DNA of 64,000 nucleotides, taken from positions 440,629 to 504,628 of the forward strand of contig BQUP01000003.1 in NCBI GenBank assembly GCA_022835595.1. Reading direction: 5' to 3'. Origin of the DNA: Cystobasidium ongulense. Taxonomy: Eukaryota > Basidiomycota > Cystobasidiomycetes > Cystobasidiales > Cystobasidiaceae. The notes beneath the pieces are model-generated. The model was not told where the DNA came from, did no database searches, and saw only the letters and a program-made list of their open reading frames with translations. This document shows positions 1 through 10,791 of the stretch, one piece after another (within the stretch, counting starts at the first letter, position 1; each line of letters begins with the position of its first letter). The translations under genes and the position numbers were made by a program.

Positions 1-1042
1 TCAAGAACGAGTCATAAGCTATTCAAATGGCTATTGGGAGCTGAAAGATCATACACTGAGCATGCCGAATCAGTTGCTATCAATCTATACGTCCGTAATC
101 TTAGCGAGAATGTTACTATGGTAGCGTGAGTACTTGCACTTGTCCTTATGTGCAGTTCTCACACGTGTGAAATACTAAGTTTCTCGATATGTGATAGGTT
201 TCTAGGTTGGCTCACTATCCTTCATTTCGGTCCGAATAGGGAAGTATATCCATTCTTTGACTTTTCGGAAAAGGATCCATACAACTATAGACGAACTGCT
301 CTATCATCTTTGAGTGAGTCTATTTTGGTGATCCCCGTCCTTCAGCTGGACTCTTAAGCTGATGTCTGTATACTTGCCTTTTTGAACAGTCATCTGGTTC
401 TTCGAGCTTCTGTCTTCGTTCTTCGCGAGGCTTATCTGTAATGTGGCATTCAAAGTCGACGTAACGAACGTGTAGGTATATTGTCTCTATATTACCTAAG
501 CTCCAAAGCTGATTACTTGGCGTTTCTAAAGCGGTCTGGACATACTTCGCGATTATCCGGAACTTCTGCCAGCTTGTAAGCGTGATCCCTCTCCATACCT
601 TTACGATATTACATCCCTGACGATCGTTCATTCACTATTAGGTGTTTGGGCATCAGTGCACGTCTGCATGGACATTCTGTTGTTCCTTGTCACTTATAAC
701 TTCCGTTGAATCAGTATAGAGAAGCAGTGCCTTTGTGTTACAAGTATAAGACTCGTAGTTCATTTAGCTTTTCGTAATAATCAGTCCCTTCTCGTATAAT
801 ACGAAACTCGACCGCCAAATGCGGGAAGCTATCTGACATTTGTCCTTGCACCGTCAAAATGCTCCACCTCGACAACGTGCTACGCGAAATCCAACAACAA
901 ATAAAAGTCAAAGACAGCAACTACACCTTATGAACATCTACGGGGATCATGTCTGGACAGGGCCGCTTACAACACGCAGTCCGCGGCATTTATCAGAGAT
1001 TGTACAAGCGAGACACAGTCTAGCGGCAGTGTGTCAACAAAG
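1..1042. other. No supported gene at left edge
   Basis: I see only short open frames on both strands, none with a recognisable motif or a convincing exon chain. A plus-strand frame is open from base 1 to a stop at 127-129. It could be the tail of a gene outside the window, but it is too short to judge. The stretch also holds the 3' flank of the INO80F-like gene. Confidence 0.4.
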
Positions 1043-2175
1043 CTAAAGTGACATACTCATAGAAGGATCTACACTTCCCATATCATGATGATGCAGCGAG
1101 TTCATCATCAGAGTATCATTGCTATCGTGCATGAGCCCTGGGTGATGGACAACAAATTGCGAAGGATGATAGCCTTGACTCAAGCTTGTATGGAAAGGAG
1201 GAGCGACTTGATGTGATTGATGGCTAGAGTGATGCATTGAGTTTGAGCCATTATTCATAGAACCAAAAGGTACGGATGTAAGCTGCCCTTGAAGTGACGA
1301 TGCTGGTATGCTTGTATTTTCCAAGGTTCCCGCATTCTTTGCTTCTTGAAAACGATCATATAGTATACTGTTGCGTTTCTACTGTCAGTTCTTTCGCGCC
1401 AAAAGTAGTGCAAGTTCAATCTACACATACCTTCGCTCCAGGCGTAGTCTTTGTATTTGCCGCTTGGTCTTGAGAATCTTGGCTTGCATTTTGGCATTTT
1501 CCTGAGGATTGATGAAAAGGCAACGAAGAGCACAGACCATTAGTATGCCATAGGTTACACTACTATAAGCTCGGTTTCCCTTGCTGATGGGGTATATAAT
1601 GAAGGAGACTTTACCTCTTCGATTTCCTTTACTTTCCCGCGCAATTGTTTGTATTTGGTACGGTATTTGATCTCATCTGTGTGACATGACCATGATGACA
1701 AGCAGATGTAAGCTTCCATGGCGTGTAGCCATGCCTAGCAGGCAGGTGATATCGACATACCAGCGCGACTTGCTAGCGGGTTCGCATAAGCTTTGCTCTT
1801 TGGGGGGCCCCCAGCGCCTCTGCGATAGTAGAACAGGATCAGCAAAGTACTTCCGAATGCAAAGAGCACTTCAATTGCTCACTCCTTCTTCTTCTTTGCT
1901 GGAGTGACGCCTGTGGCAGCTGTCGCTGGTGTAGGCGTGCCTCCGCCGGCAGGCGTGACAGCGGCAAGGCTTCCATGATTGGCATTAGTCGCGGAGCTGG
2001 AGCTTGCAGTGCTATTGGTGTGCGATAATGAATGTGGGAACGGGTGGCCTTGCGGTGCTGGTGCTGAAGTTGACTGCTCTTGTCTTTCCGTTGTTGTCGC
2101 TGCTGTATCCAGTGCTGGTGGCACCGCTGATGACGGGCTCAGGAGCATGCCCGCCGACAGGGACGGGCTCGCCAT
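1043..2175 (-). CDS. INO80 complex subunit F-like protein
   Basis: Five exons can be chained: 2175-1883, 1819-1761, 1676-1615, 1501-about 1427 and 1378-1043, giving about 274 residues. The N-terminal ~100 residues are low complexity (Ser, Ala, Pro, Thr). Residues ~115-175 form a basic coiled coil, with DEIKYRTKYKQLRGK, then KEIEEENAKMQ and KRQIQRLRLER, followed by ILYDRFQEAK. This matches the pattern of the fungal INO80F / INO80E-type domain (short helix pair, 'YK.KYK.L', then 'RLRLER..L..R'). The tail is rich in His, Ser, Met and Gln. Known for the family: a small subunit of the INO80 chromatin remodeller in the nucleus. Three of the four splice junctions are clean in phase. The junction before the last exon needs a GTGTAG donor at 1426 and is less sure. 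The family call rests on the coiled-coil block alone. Confidence 0.55.
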
Positions 2176-2555
2176 GCCTGCCAGAGCAGTGTGGGTGGTG
2201 GTAGCGTCCTAGCTCTGCCTACTTGATGCGTCTTCCTCGCTGTCCTTGCGAGGCTTTGCTGCCTGCTCGCTCGCTCGTCTTTCGAGGTGCAAGTCGTCCA
2301 GATGGCAGGAGGACAACTCCCAAAGCAGCAGCAAGCACCGAGTAAGACAGTAAGTCTAGCTCAGACGAAAAGCTTTGTGCGAATGCGAATGCGAATACTT
2401 GCAAGTGGCATAAACGTGACTTGCGAGGTGCTCTCGCCACTTATCACTTATCACTTGTCCAGTCTTTGTTTGCTGATGATTGGGGATGTTTTGTATATGA
2501 TATCACCCTTTTACACGTAAAATACACATCATACATTGAATGCGTGTATCGTATA
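2176..2555. other. Intergenic: promoter side of the INO80F-like gene
   Basis: This lies upstream of the minus-strand INO80F-like start at 2175 and downstream of the carnitine acetyltransferase stop at 2556. It contains AT-rich runs near 2440-2530 and no gene I can support. Confidence 0.4.
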
Positions 2556-5196
2556 CTATAACTTGCTTGAAATCTCTTTGTCGTTCGGTTTCCCTGCCTC
2601 GCATATCCCGCGCATTTCACGCAGGGCGTCGATAATAGCTAAACGGAACTTGTGTGTCGACGTCTCTGTACTGCTCTTCTTACTCTCCATACCAAACTTG
2701 ATAATATCAGCACCTGCAAGATCTGTGCGATGAACGTGGGTGGTCAGCGTGCGTATCAGATTATCAACATGATCCAGGAGGCCACTGGACAAACCAAAAC
2801 TCACAATTGATTCCATAACCATCTTTCTCAGGTGCACCGAATCCAGTACCAAAGAATCGATCTCCTGCAGCTAATCCCGAAGTACTGAGTTTGAATGTCT
2901 GACTTTGTGCGAAGAGTGGATCTTCCAAAAGCTCATGCGTTTCCCCATTCCGTAGAAGCTGCCTCAGGCCCAAGAAATGGCGGTCGAACCCTCGCCCTAC
3001 CGAAGCTTCGCGAGTGTAGTTGTTGTGGGACTGCACGGCCTTGTATAAGAGATCGTACAGATCCCTCTCCTGCAAGATAGTACGAAGAGCATTCAGAACA
3101 ACATGCAGACCTCGTACATGTAGTATGGAGCCAAACTTACATTGGATTTACCGGCTACTACTGCTTCTACCCATCGTTGACTATCCTCGCTGTACGTTCG
3201 AATCGTTTCCGTTCGCCCATGATGGAAGAGCCGAGTAGATGCCGTTTCGTACGTTGGCGTTCCCTGACCATGCATCCGCCTGTAAGCGAGCTGCATAGCC
3301 ATCTGGATGTAGGCATCGGGCGATAGTTTAGCTAGTACACATCGGCTACATCAGCGATGCCTACAAGACAGCGACGAACCAATGTGATGCTTACCTTGCC
3401 TCTTCATCCAGTCTGCTCCGTAATCGTCATACCACAGCATTAAGCCGTCTGAATCTTCGACAACAGCTTTAATCGTCTCCTCGGCTTGACTTATAGCCTG
3501 GACGATCTTATCATCAGTAGTCCACGACAAGCGCTTAATCTCCAAATCTTCAAGCGTAATCTTGTCTTGTGTATCCGAACTAGATCCACTACCATCATGA
3601 TGTGCAACAAGCGTCTTTTCAGGAGGTCCCTTTGGCTTGCCCATTCCTTCCGCTAGCATATAATCAGCTATGATACCGGGTATCAAAGCATCGCAAGGTG
3701 AATGTTCTCCGACTACCGAAGCTCTAGAATTAGATTCTACGGATACGCAGATTACTTTATCAAACCACCTATTATGTCCATTTCTACCTCCGCAGGAGTT
3801 GAGAATGTGACTATCTAAGTCTAGGGATGGATCGAGGTCTTCCTTCGCTTGCTCGCCTGAGGTTGGCGCAAGCTCGCTGGCCAGCGATGATGGGTGAGAG
3901 TCCGGACGAACTCTGGTCCAATCATCAAGGGCGACAACAAAGAGTGAATCTTCGATTGCATTTAGGTTACTTCTATTTTTTTCATCCAGTGTAAGGAGGT
4001 GCTCACGGGCCTACAAGTGGGGGACGAATGTTAGCTTGGCGGTTTACAAGATAATAAGTGACCAAATGATGCTCACATTAGCCCAGCTATCTCTATCATC
4101 TCCAGTGAGGACCGCAACGGCGGGCGAGGGTTTGAGATGCGTTTGATTGACGTCGTAGACCATCAACCATAGTGCAGCTTCCAAGGCGTCTTTCGACTTG
4201 AGGTTGCCTTTATCATCTCTTGTATTCAGGATGAATATATGATCACGGATGATGACAGAAATATGCTTGTTTGGGTTAGGGAAAGGCGGTATAATGACAC
4301 GGTCTTCAGGTATTCCGGGTACTCGAGTAACGCCGAATACTCTGTCAGTGCCCGATGTGTGGTAAGAACATCAGTCTATTTGACGAGGAAGACGCGGGAA
4401 TGGCTTTGGCTCACCTAATATACTGATACATACAGAAAGCACCCGCCCTTGAGGAATCGGGGATCAGTTCTTGTCTAGCAAATGGGAAGTCTCAAAGGTC
4501 AGCTTCAGTAATGTAATGGAAGTTACAACTTATGTTCTGCTCGCCTGTCCAACCGGTCTTTGAAATCTAAAAGTCTCCAAGCAAGAACTGCCGCTCTTCT
4601 TACTTGCCAGTCTGTAAATTCCCCTTCAGGTGGACGCGAGTCCGTTATCGCTCGTGGGGCATCTGGATCATGTGCACAATTGATCCACCAGTTTGAGTTG
4701 ACAGGCAGTGGAACACGCCATGAATGGTAAGCGAGCTTGGTCCAAAAGTTGTCATCCAGCCAGTTGGTAGGTGACGTGCGCTCAACATCTAGTAGTCGTT
4801 CCTGTAGTATTCTTCCCAAACCTTTGGCATTACCAAAATCTTTTGCTAATGATGTTCGCTTGTCGATTTCGGCGGTTACGAAGGCTTTAGGGTCGCTGTT
4901 CGATGATAGACGCGCCTCCTCGTAAAGCAAAGGTTTGAGTGTGGTGATGTACTTCTCCAGACTATCGGAAAGCGTCGGGACCGGGAGACGTGGCAGGGAC
5001 TTTTGATTGTCTGAAAGCCAACGGTCGTTAGCATGCAGGGTAACATATTACGTGCGCCAGACCCACCGAATGTCTTTTGCTGGTCTCGTCTCCGAGTGTA
5101 CAAGGCGAACATCCTAGCTTGCCTGCAGCCCGGCTTGGAGTAGGAAAATGGAATGGACGGGCGTATAGTGGAAGCCAGCCTCGCCAGCGACCCCAT
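2556..5196 (-). CDS. CAT2: Carnitine O-acetyltransferase (mitochondrial/peroxisomal)
   Basis: This enzyme reversibly transfers acetyl groups between CoA and carnitine so that acetyl units can cross organelle membranes. The gene has many exons. The first (5196 to about 5075) encodes a basic, Ser/Arg-rich leader typical of a mitochondrial presequence. The next begins with LPRLPVPTLSDSLEKY, the usual start of the choline/carnitine acyltransferase fold. Further family marks are NWWINCAHDPDAP, MVYDVNQTHLKP, the catalytic-His block GEHSPCDAL, the substrate-side block ALQLAYRRMHG with PTYETASTRLFHHGRTE, and near the end DGYGIN spliced to YLAGADIIKFG. The last three residues are SKL, a canonical peroxisomal PTS1. 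An in-frame Met at residue 29 (5112-5110) lies behind the leader. Yeast Cat2 is known to use two starts to reach mitochondria and peroxisomes, and the same arrangement is visible here. Length and order fit the family. Confidence 0.93.
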
Positions 5197-6261
5197 GGCA
5201 GGCAGGAAGGTGCTGTATTGAGGCTCTGGATGCTGCTCAAGCTCGTTCTGCTGTTCTTGCCCGTGCTGCCAGGCTGACGCTGCTGTCCATCATGCTGATG
5301 GTGATCGAACGCAAGTCAAGCCTGCACAGGCAAGGCGGGCTGCAGGAAACATCGCCTCGACACGAGTCACTGTATGCACACACGATATACTCGCTCTATT
5401 GCTCATGGAATGGCATTTATGGATTTTATTTAGGTCGTTTTGCCCCATTTCAAATTGCTTTATTTCGCCGGTCAACTTTTCCAACCTCTCTTCCTTTTAC
5501 CAATTAGAAATTTGGCGGCATCAACACACCAGTCTAGGACGTGGACGAACTCCTCGCGAGTACGTTCATAACACCTACGAGTGGCCTTTCAACCATACAA
5601 CTGCCGCCTAGACCAAACCATCCAACGTCCTCCGTTAATCTCGATGCAGGACGGCAAATTTTCATTACCCACCTCCCATCGTTTCATTTATGGCACGTAC
5701 ATTACCCTCTATTAGTTTCCTGTATTATCATGCTACTGCAATATCATCTATTCTCTCTACTCTGCACTCTCTTTCTGACTTGCTCACCATCCGCACTTCC
5801 CTGCTCCTCGTTCAGCGCCTAAACTCACACTCTGCCAAGGCACAGCCTGGACTAGCTGGACTAACGCTGCAGGTGTGCCATTCAGCGCGGAAGAGCTAAG
5901 ACCTATGTCTTTGCTGAAAACGTTCGAGTCAGATCGTCCTTTGCTCTGCTCGCAGCTATGCAAATGTCGAACGAACTTGCGTCAGAGCGCTGCACGATGT
6001 TGGACCGACAAGCTTGCACAGTCTGACAGTTACAGGCGACTTGTTTTGTAATACTGAACTCCTCTCAATAGCTTGTCTCTGCTTTTACAGCCTATATTCA
6101 TTCAGTCAACTCGAATTCGTTCCTCAGCAGGTTAAGGCGCCACTTCCAGATCAACTGGCTACTGTCAGGGAAACATCCCGCTAAAGCCCCAAAGCAGCAA
6201 TCTACCCTTGGCTGCACACACTTTCGTGCTGCACCGCAGACTAGCTCACAGGTGGTAAGCT
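5197..6261. other. Divergent intergenic region carrying repeat copy A
   Basis: This lies between the carnitine acetyltransferase start (minus) and the Gln-rich gene start (plus). Much of it is CT-rich on the plus strand, as in many fungal promoters. The central part (about 5455-5850) is repeated in inverted orientation at about 11815-12215. I see no gene with coding support. Confidence 0.5.
5455..5850 (+). repeat. Inverted repeat copy A (~400 bp)
   Basis: Read on the plus strand, this segment aligns almost end to end with the reverse complement of 11815-12215. Shared blocks include AAATTTGGCGGCATCAACAC, GAGTGGCCTTTCAACCATAC, CTAGACCAAACCATCCAAC, TAATCTCGATGCAGGACGGC and TATTATCATGCTACTGCAAT. 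Substitutions and small indels are scattered, so the copies are not recent. Neither copy has a conserved open frame. Each is pyrimidine-rich towards its 3' end, so a duplicated promoter or leader region, or a short non-autonomous element, are both possible. Confidence 0.85.
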
Positions 6262-7740
6262 ATGCAGGCAGCGACTGGACAGTGGGCATCTACCTCGGGA
6301 GCCTACAATCAGACGCGTCAGGGAGGATGGTCTTCAACTTCAAAAGGAAAAGGAAGAGCAACGACGACCGAAACTCCTGCGCAAGCCGCTGCGCGTGAAC
6401 GAAATGCCGCTCTAGAAGAGATTACTTACCACGAATGGACTTGCCTTGTCTCCCTAGGTTTTGACCAAAGGCTGAAAGGGGCGCTGACTCGCAAAAACAT
6501 CAGGTGAGATCTGCTACCCTATCTTCCCAAAGCCCAGGAGTGTGCTTCCTTGCTCGGAGGCTGGCTTAGACTACCTGACTCATTGGTGCATGCATTTCTT
6601 TTCCCCCTATTTAGGTGTATCATTGGCGAAGACGGCAGGTGTGAGTTCAAGGATTTCAGTGACCATAATTTCAATGAAAAAGATGGGCCGGCCATGATTC
6701 AACACCTGAAGTCCTATCATCCAGTCTGGTCCCTCAGGCAAGTTCGTTACTTGCGTGCGCTTGAGGCTGAACGAGAGAAACAGCGAGAGCATATAAAGGC
6801 TGAACAGCAGGAACGGAAAGAGCGCGTACAAGCTGATAGGCAAAAGGCACGAGAGGCAAGAGCTGCCTTACCCGCGTATGCTGGTCTGGAGGGCGGCGAC
6901 TTATCCGATGTGTTTTATGATCCTTCCTCTCTTATCCCTAGGCCTGGTATCAAGCGAAACTTGCCCCAATTCTCAGCATCTCGCCCAATCCAGCAACAAC
7001 AAGGGCCGTCTGTGATGGCCAGGTTTCCTCAGCGAAACACCGGAACGAATGGAGACCCTGGTGCCCAGGCCCGACAGAACCTTCCCGTGACTTCTAATTC
7101 TGGTTCTAGTACACAACCACTCCCACAACAACAACGGCAGCGACAGCAAGAGCAAATACAAGCTGGTAATATGCAAACCGTGATTCAATCTTCGGCATTT
7201 CGCCCAGCTCAGCAAACACAGCGACAGTCTGCCGTGCTTGCAACTCCTCATCGGCATACAGAAGAGAATACTCACGCTGGCCCCCGGAAATTACAAGCTT
7301 CTTTGCTTTCTTCTGCTTCTCCTTCTGCCAGCGGCTCGGCATCACATAAGAACCCAACAATGACTCATGACCAATTCGGGAAGGTGGTAAACGATTTCAT
7401 TGGCAGAGCAAAGGGCGCGGAGATCCTTCCTGAATTAGCGGTGGCATTAGAGCAAGAAGTGTCGACCTCGGTACGACCTCCACCTACAAAGGCAGTTGCA
7501 CCTCCTCGCTCGCAAACTGCTATGAAAAAAGCCCAAGCCCACGCCATGGCAGCCAATATTGTGAAAGCAGTTGGCTCTCAGCTTGTCCCTCAAGCATTGC
7601 AGATCGTGAGAGACGTAAAGTCATCAAGTTCTACGGCCGTAAATAATTATGGCATACCCAAATTCAGTGCTATTAGGTCAGGAGGAGTCTCTAGCACAGC
7701 TCCGGCGGCTGCCCCCGGCAGGTTTGCGAATATTTATTAG
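6262..7740 (+). CDS. Gln-rich orphan protein with possible C2H2-like zinc site
   Basis: I do not recognise the family. Exon 1 runs from ATG 6262 to about 6504 and ends in phase 2 at a GTGAGA donor. An intron of about 110 nt ends at TTTAG (about 6614), giving NIR-CIIGEDGRCEFKDF across the junction. The stop is at 7740, for about 455 residues. Just after the junction is a C-x7-C-x20-H-x4-H arrangement ending HLKSYH, suggestive of a divergent BED/C2H2 zinc-binding unit. The Cys spacing is atypical, so this is inference. A charged Glu/Arg/Gln helix follows (about residues 140-190), then a long disordered Gln/Ser/Pro-rich region, and an Ala/Lys-rich C-terminus. A nuclear or regulatory role would be guesswork. 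It sits alone between the two inverted repeat copies. Confidence 0.6.
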
Positions 7741-9050
7741 TAGCAAAAGCTTCAAATCAAGTAGATCTCTGGCTTCACCTTCATGCGTTTACAGTAAATT
7801 TTCCACTGCGATTCTTTGTATAGTATTGCGTGCAACGCTTATAGAGCCTTGCTTAATTTCCGTCCTTCAATTGTAACATAGTCTTGAGGAATATTTGAGT
7901 GGGATTGTCAATATAGTGGTTCCCGGGATTGATTGACTCGAGGGGGAGTATGCCTTTGTCTCCTTGTCTTGACAAGCTTAACCTTGAGCCAGGGGAGTGG
8001 CACAATGTGTGCTTAACGTCTGTATTCGAGCTTGTCGCCGGACCCGAAACTATGCAAGAAGCCACGTTTCAGCCACCCGACAGTGAACGGCGGTGGGGAT
8101 GGGAGAACTCCTAGCGCACCTGAGACTCCAGTGAGCTGGGTTCATGCCATATGTGACGAGGTAAATCACCTTGGGCTGAAGAGGGAGGTACTATACGTTA
8201 GGAGAGGTAGTGGTGACATGGTACCGCCACTCACGATGATGGGAATCTTTCTGCGACGATGGCGGACGACCCACTGACCCATGCTGGCTGGCTTTCTGTT
8301 GGTAGGATAGAGGAGTGAATGCAGCGATGCTTCAGACCGGCGAGTTGGCAGAATGTTGGGCAAGGCCAAGGCAGTTCCGAGTGCGAAATGTCGAGAAGGG
8401 CAGGCGATCGAGCCGAGCCATTCGGGACGACGATGTCACTGCTCTGTCACGCCTTGCGAATGCTCAACACATGCCATGCCATGCTACATTCACTCGACAC
8501 GCACACCTGGAGAACATGCCTGAATATGCATTGAACGTCATGATGACCCACTGAACGCTACTGCTCCCAGGCCATTCCCAAGTTGTTGAGTCGTCGAGTG
8601 CCGCTGGCGACCTCGCTTGGAAACAAACCCCAGTAGGCTGCTCTCACCATTCACACAGGCGCAACAAGTACCTGCCGTACCAACAGAGAGAATACAGATT
8701 CTACTTGTGGTGCAGGTGTTATTTACCGTAGAGACCAGACCATTTCCCTCTCAATGGACTCTGATGCCGTGGAAGGCATGCGTCAATGGGACACCCCGAT
8801 AAACTTTGGCAACTTGTTTTCATTTGCACTGAACATCAGGAGGGTTGATCCCGGCTTTAGTCGGCGCTGAAAGGACGAGGATGTGATTCCTTCTCCCTCG
8901 CTTGTTGGAGTTTCTCTCCTTCTCTCACTCCTACCCTGCCCACTTTCCTGCTTTCCCTTCCAACACCGACACTCACACTCTTTCAACTACGCCCATACTC
9001 ATTTAGCCAAACTCACCCTCTTTTAACCACACTCATTCAACACATTCACC
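7741..9050. other. Intergenic: 5' region of the secreted-protein gene
   Basis: From about 8405 onward the sequence is repeated upstream of the second secreted-protein copy (about 10205-10791). The last ~150 bp before ATG 9051 are strongly pyrimidine-rich (CTCC/TTTC runs), typical of well-expressed fungal genes. Between 7741 and 8400 I see no gene; the open frames there are short and lack motifs. Confidence 0.45.
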
Positions 9051-9942
9051 ATGAAGTTCTCTTCCACCCTGGCCGCCGTCGCCCTTGCTCTCGCAGGCTT
9101 CACTATCCCCGCCCACGCTGGACTCGATCCCACTGTGCATGCACCTCGCGCTGTCGTTCGCAACCTCAAGCAAGCGACTAGAGAGCTGATTGCAATTCGA
9201 GGCCTACGATCAGCTCGAGGCCTATCCAAACGTCAACTACCTGGTCCGTCAGCTCTCGCTGGGTGAGCTTTCGTTGCCTGGCCATCTGATCTCTACTCTT
9301 GCAAGGTCCTCTCAATCTGACGCCTGTAACCTCACCATTCTCTACCTTCCCGCAGACCATGCGGCACCGTGCTGGGATCGCGTTTCGTAGTCCGAGCAAC
9401 AGGCACCTCTCCTTCATCTCCTTTTACTCCAGCAAACCCAAGTTACCTCTACGCAAGCCCTGACTTTGTTTATTTCGACGATCTACTTTTTGCTCGGGTT
9501 ACCACAAATCTAAATGCGGCATCCATATACACTCTAGACGAAATGAACGGATGCGCTCTCACTGATATTACGCGTGGAGGCGCTGTAATCCGAGCCAGCC
9601 CTGACGCCGCTGGTAGTGGTGTTAGCGTCACTTTGGAAGCTACCGATGCACAGCTCGTCCCTTCCGGGATAGGATCCCTCGTTTCCCCTTACCAATGCAC
9701 ATCCGATGTTACAGGACTTATGAACTGCCAGTTGCAATCTTTGCCCGTTCTCTCGTCTGTGACTAATCCTGAAACCGATGCTGGAGTGACAGTAAGTTCA
9801 GAAATTGTGCACCTCCCAACGATAAGTACAGCTTATCCAGAATAAACCTTCCGTTTAGACTTCCGAGTACGGTAGCTGCACGCGTGGCGCCGCTTGCAGC
9901 GATTTTGGCTCTGTCGTCACCTTCCAAATTATATCGATCTAG
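8405..9942 (+). repeat. Tandem duplication, unit 1
   Basis: Unit 1 covers a ~650-bp upstream region plus the three-exon secreted-protein gene. It matches unit 2 (10205-11691) in the same orientation through the promoter, both introns and all exons. Examples are the shared stretches around AACTTGTTTTCATTTGCACT upstream and ACTGGGATCGCG-like sequence in exon 2. About 260 bp separate the units. Confidence 0.85.
9051..9942 (+). CDS. Small secreted six-cysteine protein, copy 1
   Basis: Three exons: 9051 to about 9263; about 9357-9790, ending GGAGTGACA before GTAAGT; and from the acceptor at about 9860 to the TAG at 9940-9942. The product starts with a clear signal peptide (MKFSSTLAAVALALAGF...AHA). 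A short pro-region follows, ending at SKR, a Kex2-type cleavage site, and then QLPGP. The mature part is beta-rich in appearance (VLGSRFVVRA, ASIYTLDE, GVSVTLEATD). It has six cysteines, in PCGTV, GCAL, QCTS, NCQL, SCTR and ACSD, which suits three disulfides in an extracellular protein. I do not recognise the family. A structural secreted protein or an effector-like role are possible but not shown. The start is supported by a CACC-ATG context and by the signal peptide. Confidence 0.8.
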
Positions 9943-10791
9943 TCACGCTATGGAGATGCGAAGTCTGCTGGGATCGTAGCATATCTAGACTTTCTCCATC
10001 TTTGACAATACCACCTTTTCCGTATTCGCATAACACTCCGTCCCGCCTTCTCAAGAAGGGCGACAGTCTTGTCAAACGAGATAGCCGGTTTCATGTTGTA
10101 CTTCCGCATGACTAGTAGCTCGACAACAGACATATCATGCTTCGCATCCCGGCGCTCTTGCTTCTCATAAAGATGTTTACCGTTTACCTAGAGATTCATC
10201 AGTAGATGATCGAGCGAGAGCAGTCCGAATTCCAGACGACGATGTTACTGTACTGCTCTGACACTACCCTATGCCATGTTCTGCAATACCCCTGCAATAC
10301 CCCTTTCGCACACTACACCTGCAGAACATACTTGGATGTCACGATGGACCATCAAACGGCTACTGCACTCATGTCATTGCGTGGCACAGGCGATCTGTCT
10401 CGAAGTTCCAAGCGTCGTTCCTGCAGGCTGCAGCAATTGCTCTCAGACCACGCATGCAGGCGCAAGAGCTATCGAGATGCGCGCTTCAGATCCTGCCTGT
10501 GATGCTGGACAAGACACCGATCCACTGTTTCTCTCGCTGTTCTCTCAGTGGATTTTTGACGGCCCGCAAGGTATGCGTGAATGGGAAACTTTAGCAACTT
10601 GTTTTCATTTGCACTGGACATCAGGAGGGAGATCCCGGCCTCGGTCGGGGCGAAAGTACGAGGCTGTGGTTCTCCTTCCTTCTCTTGTTGGAGCTTCTGT
10701 TGTCCTCTTACTCCTGTTGTGCCCGTCTCCCTGCTTACATCCTCAACCTCGACTCTCACGCTCATTTAGCCACACTCTCAACGCCTCCACT
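9943..10791. other. Spacer and duplicated 5' region of secreted-protein copy 2
   Basis: 9943-10204 is a spacer without recognised content. 10205-10791 repeats the region upstream of copy 1, including the CT-rich tract and the block just before the start codon (CTCATTTAGCCACACTC). An open frame crosses this region and enters the copy 2 signal peptide, but it owes its length to the promoter sequence and is not conserved in unit 1. Confidence 0.5.

Noticed and set aside
1-129. Plus-strand frame open from the window edge, possible 3' end of a gene
   Set aside because: Only 42 codons, no motif, and a continuation past the stop would need an intron of about 30 nt, shorter than the other introns here.
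320-631. Minus-strand 103-codon frame
   Set aside because: No family resemblance, no splice partner, and composition like the surrounding non-coding sequence.
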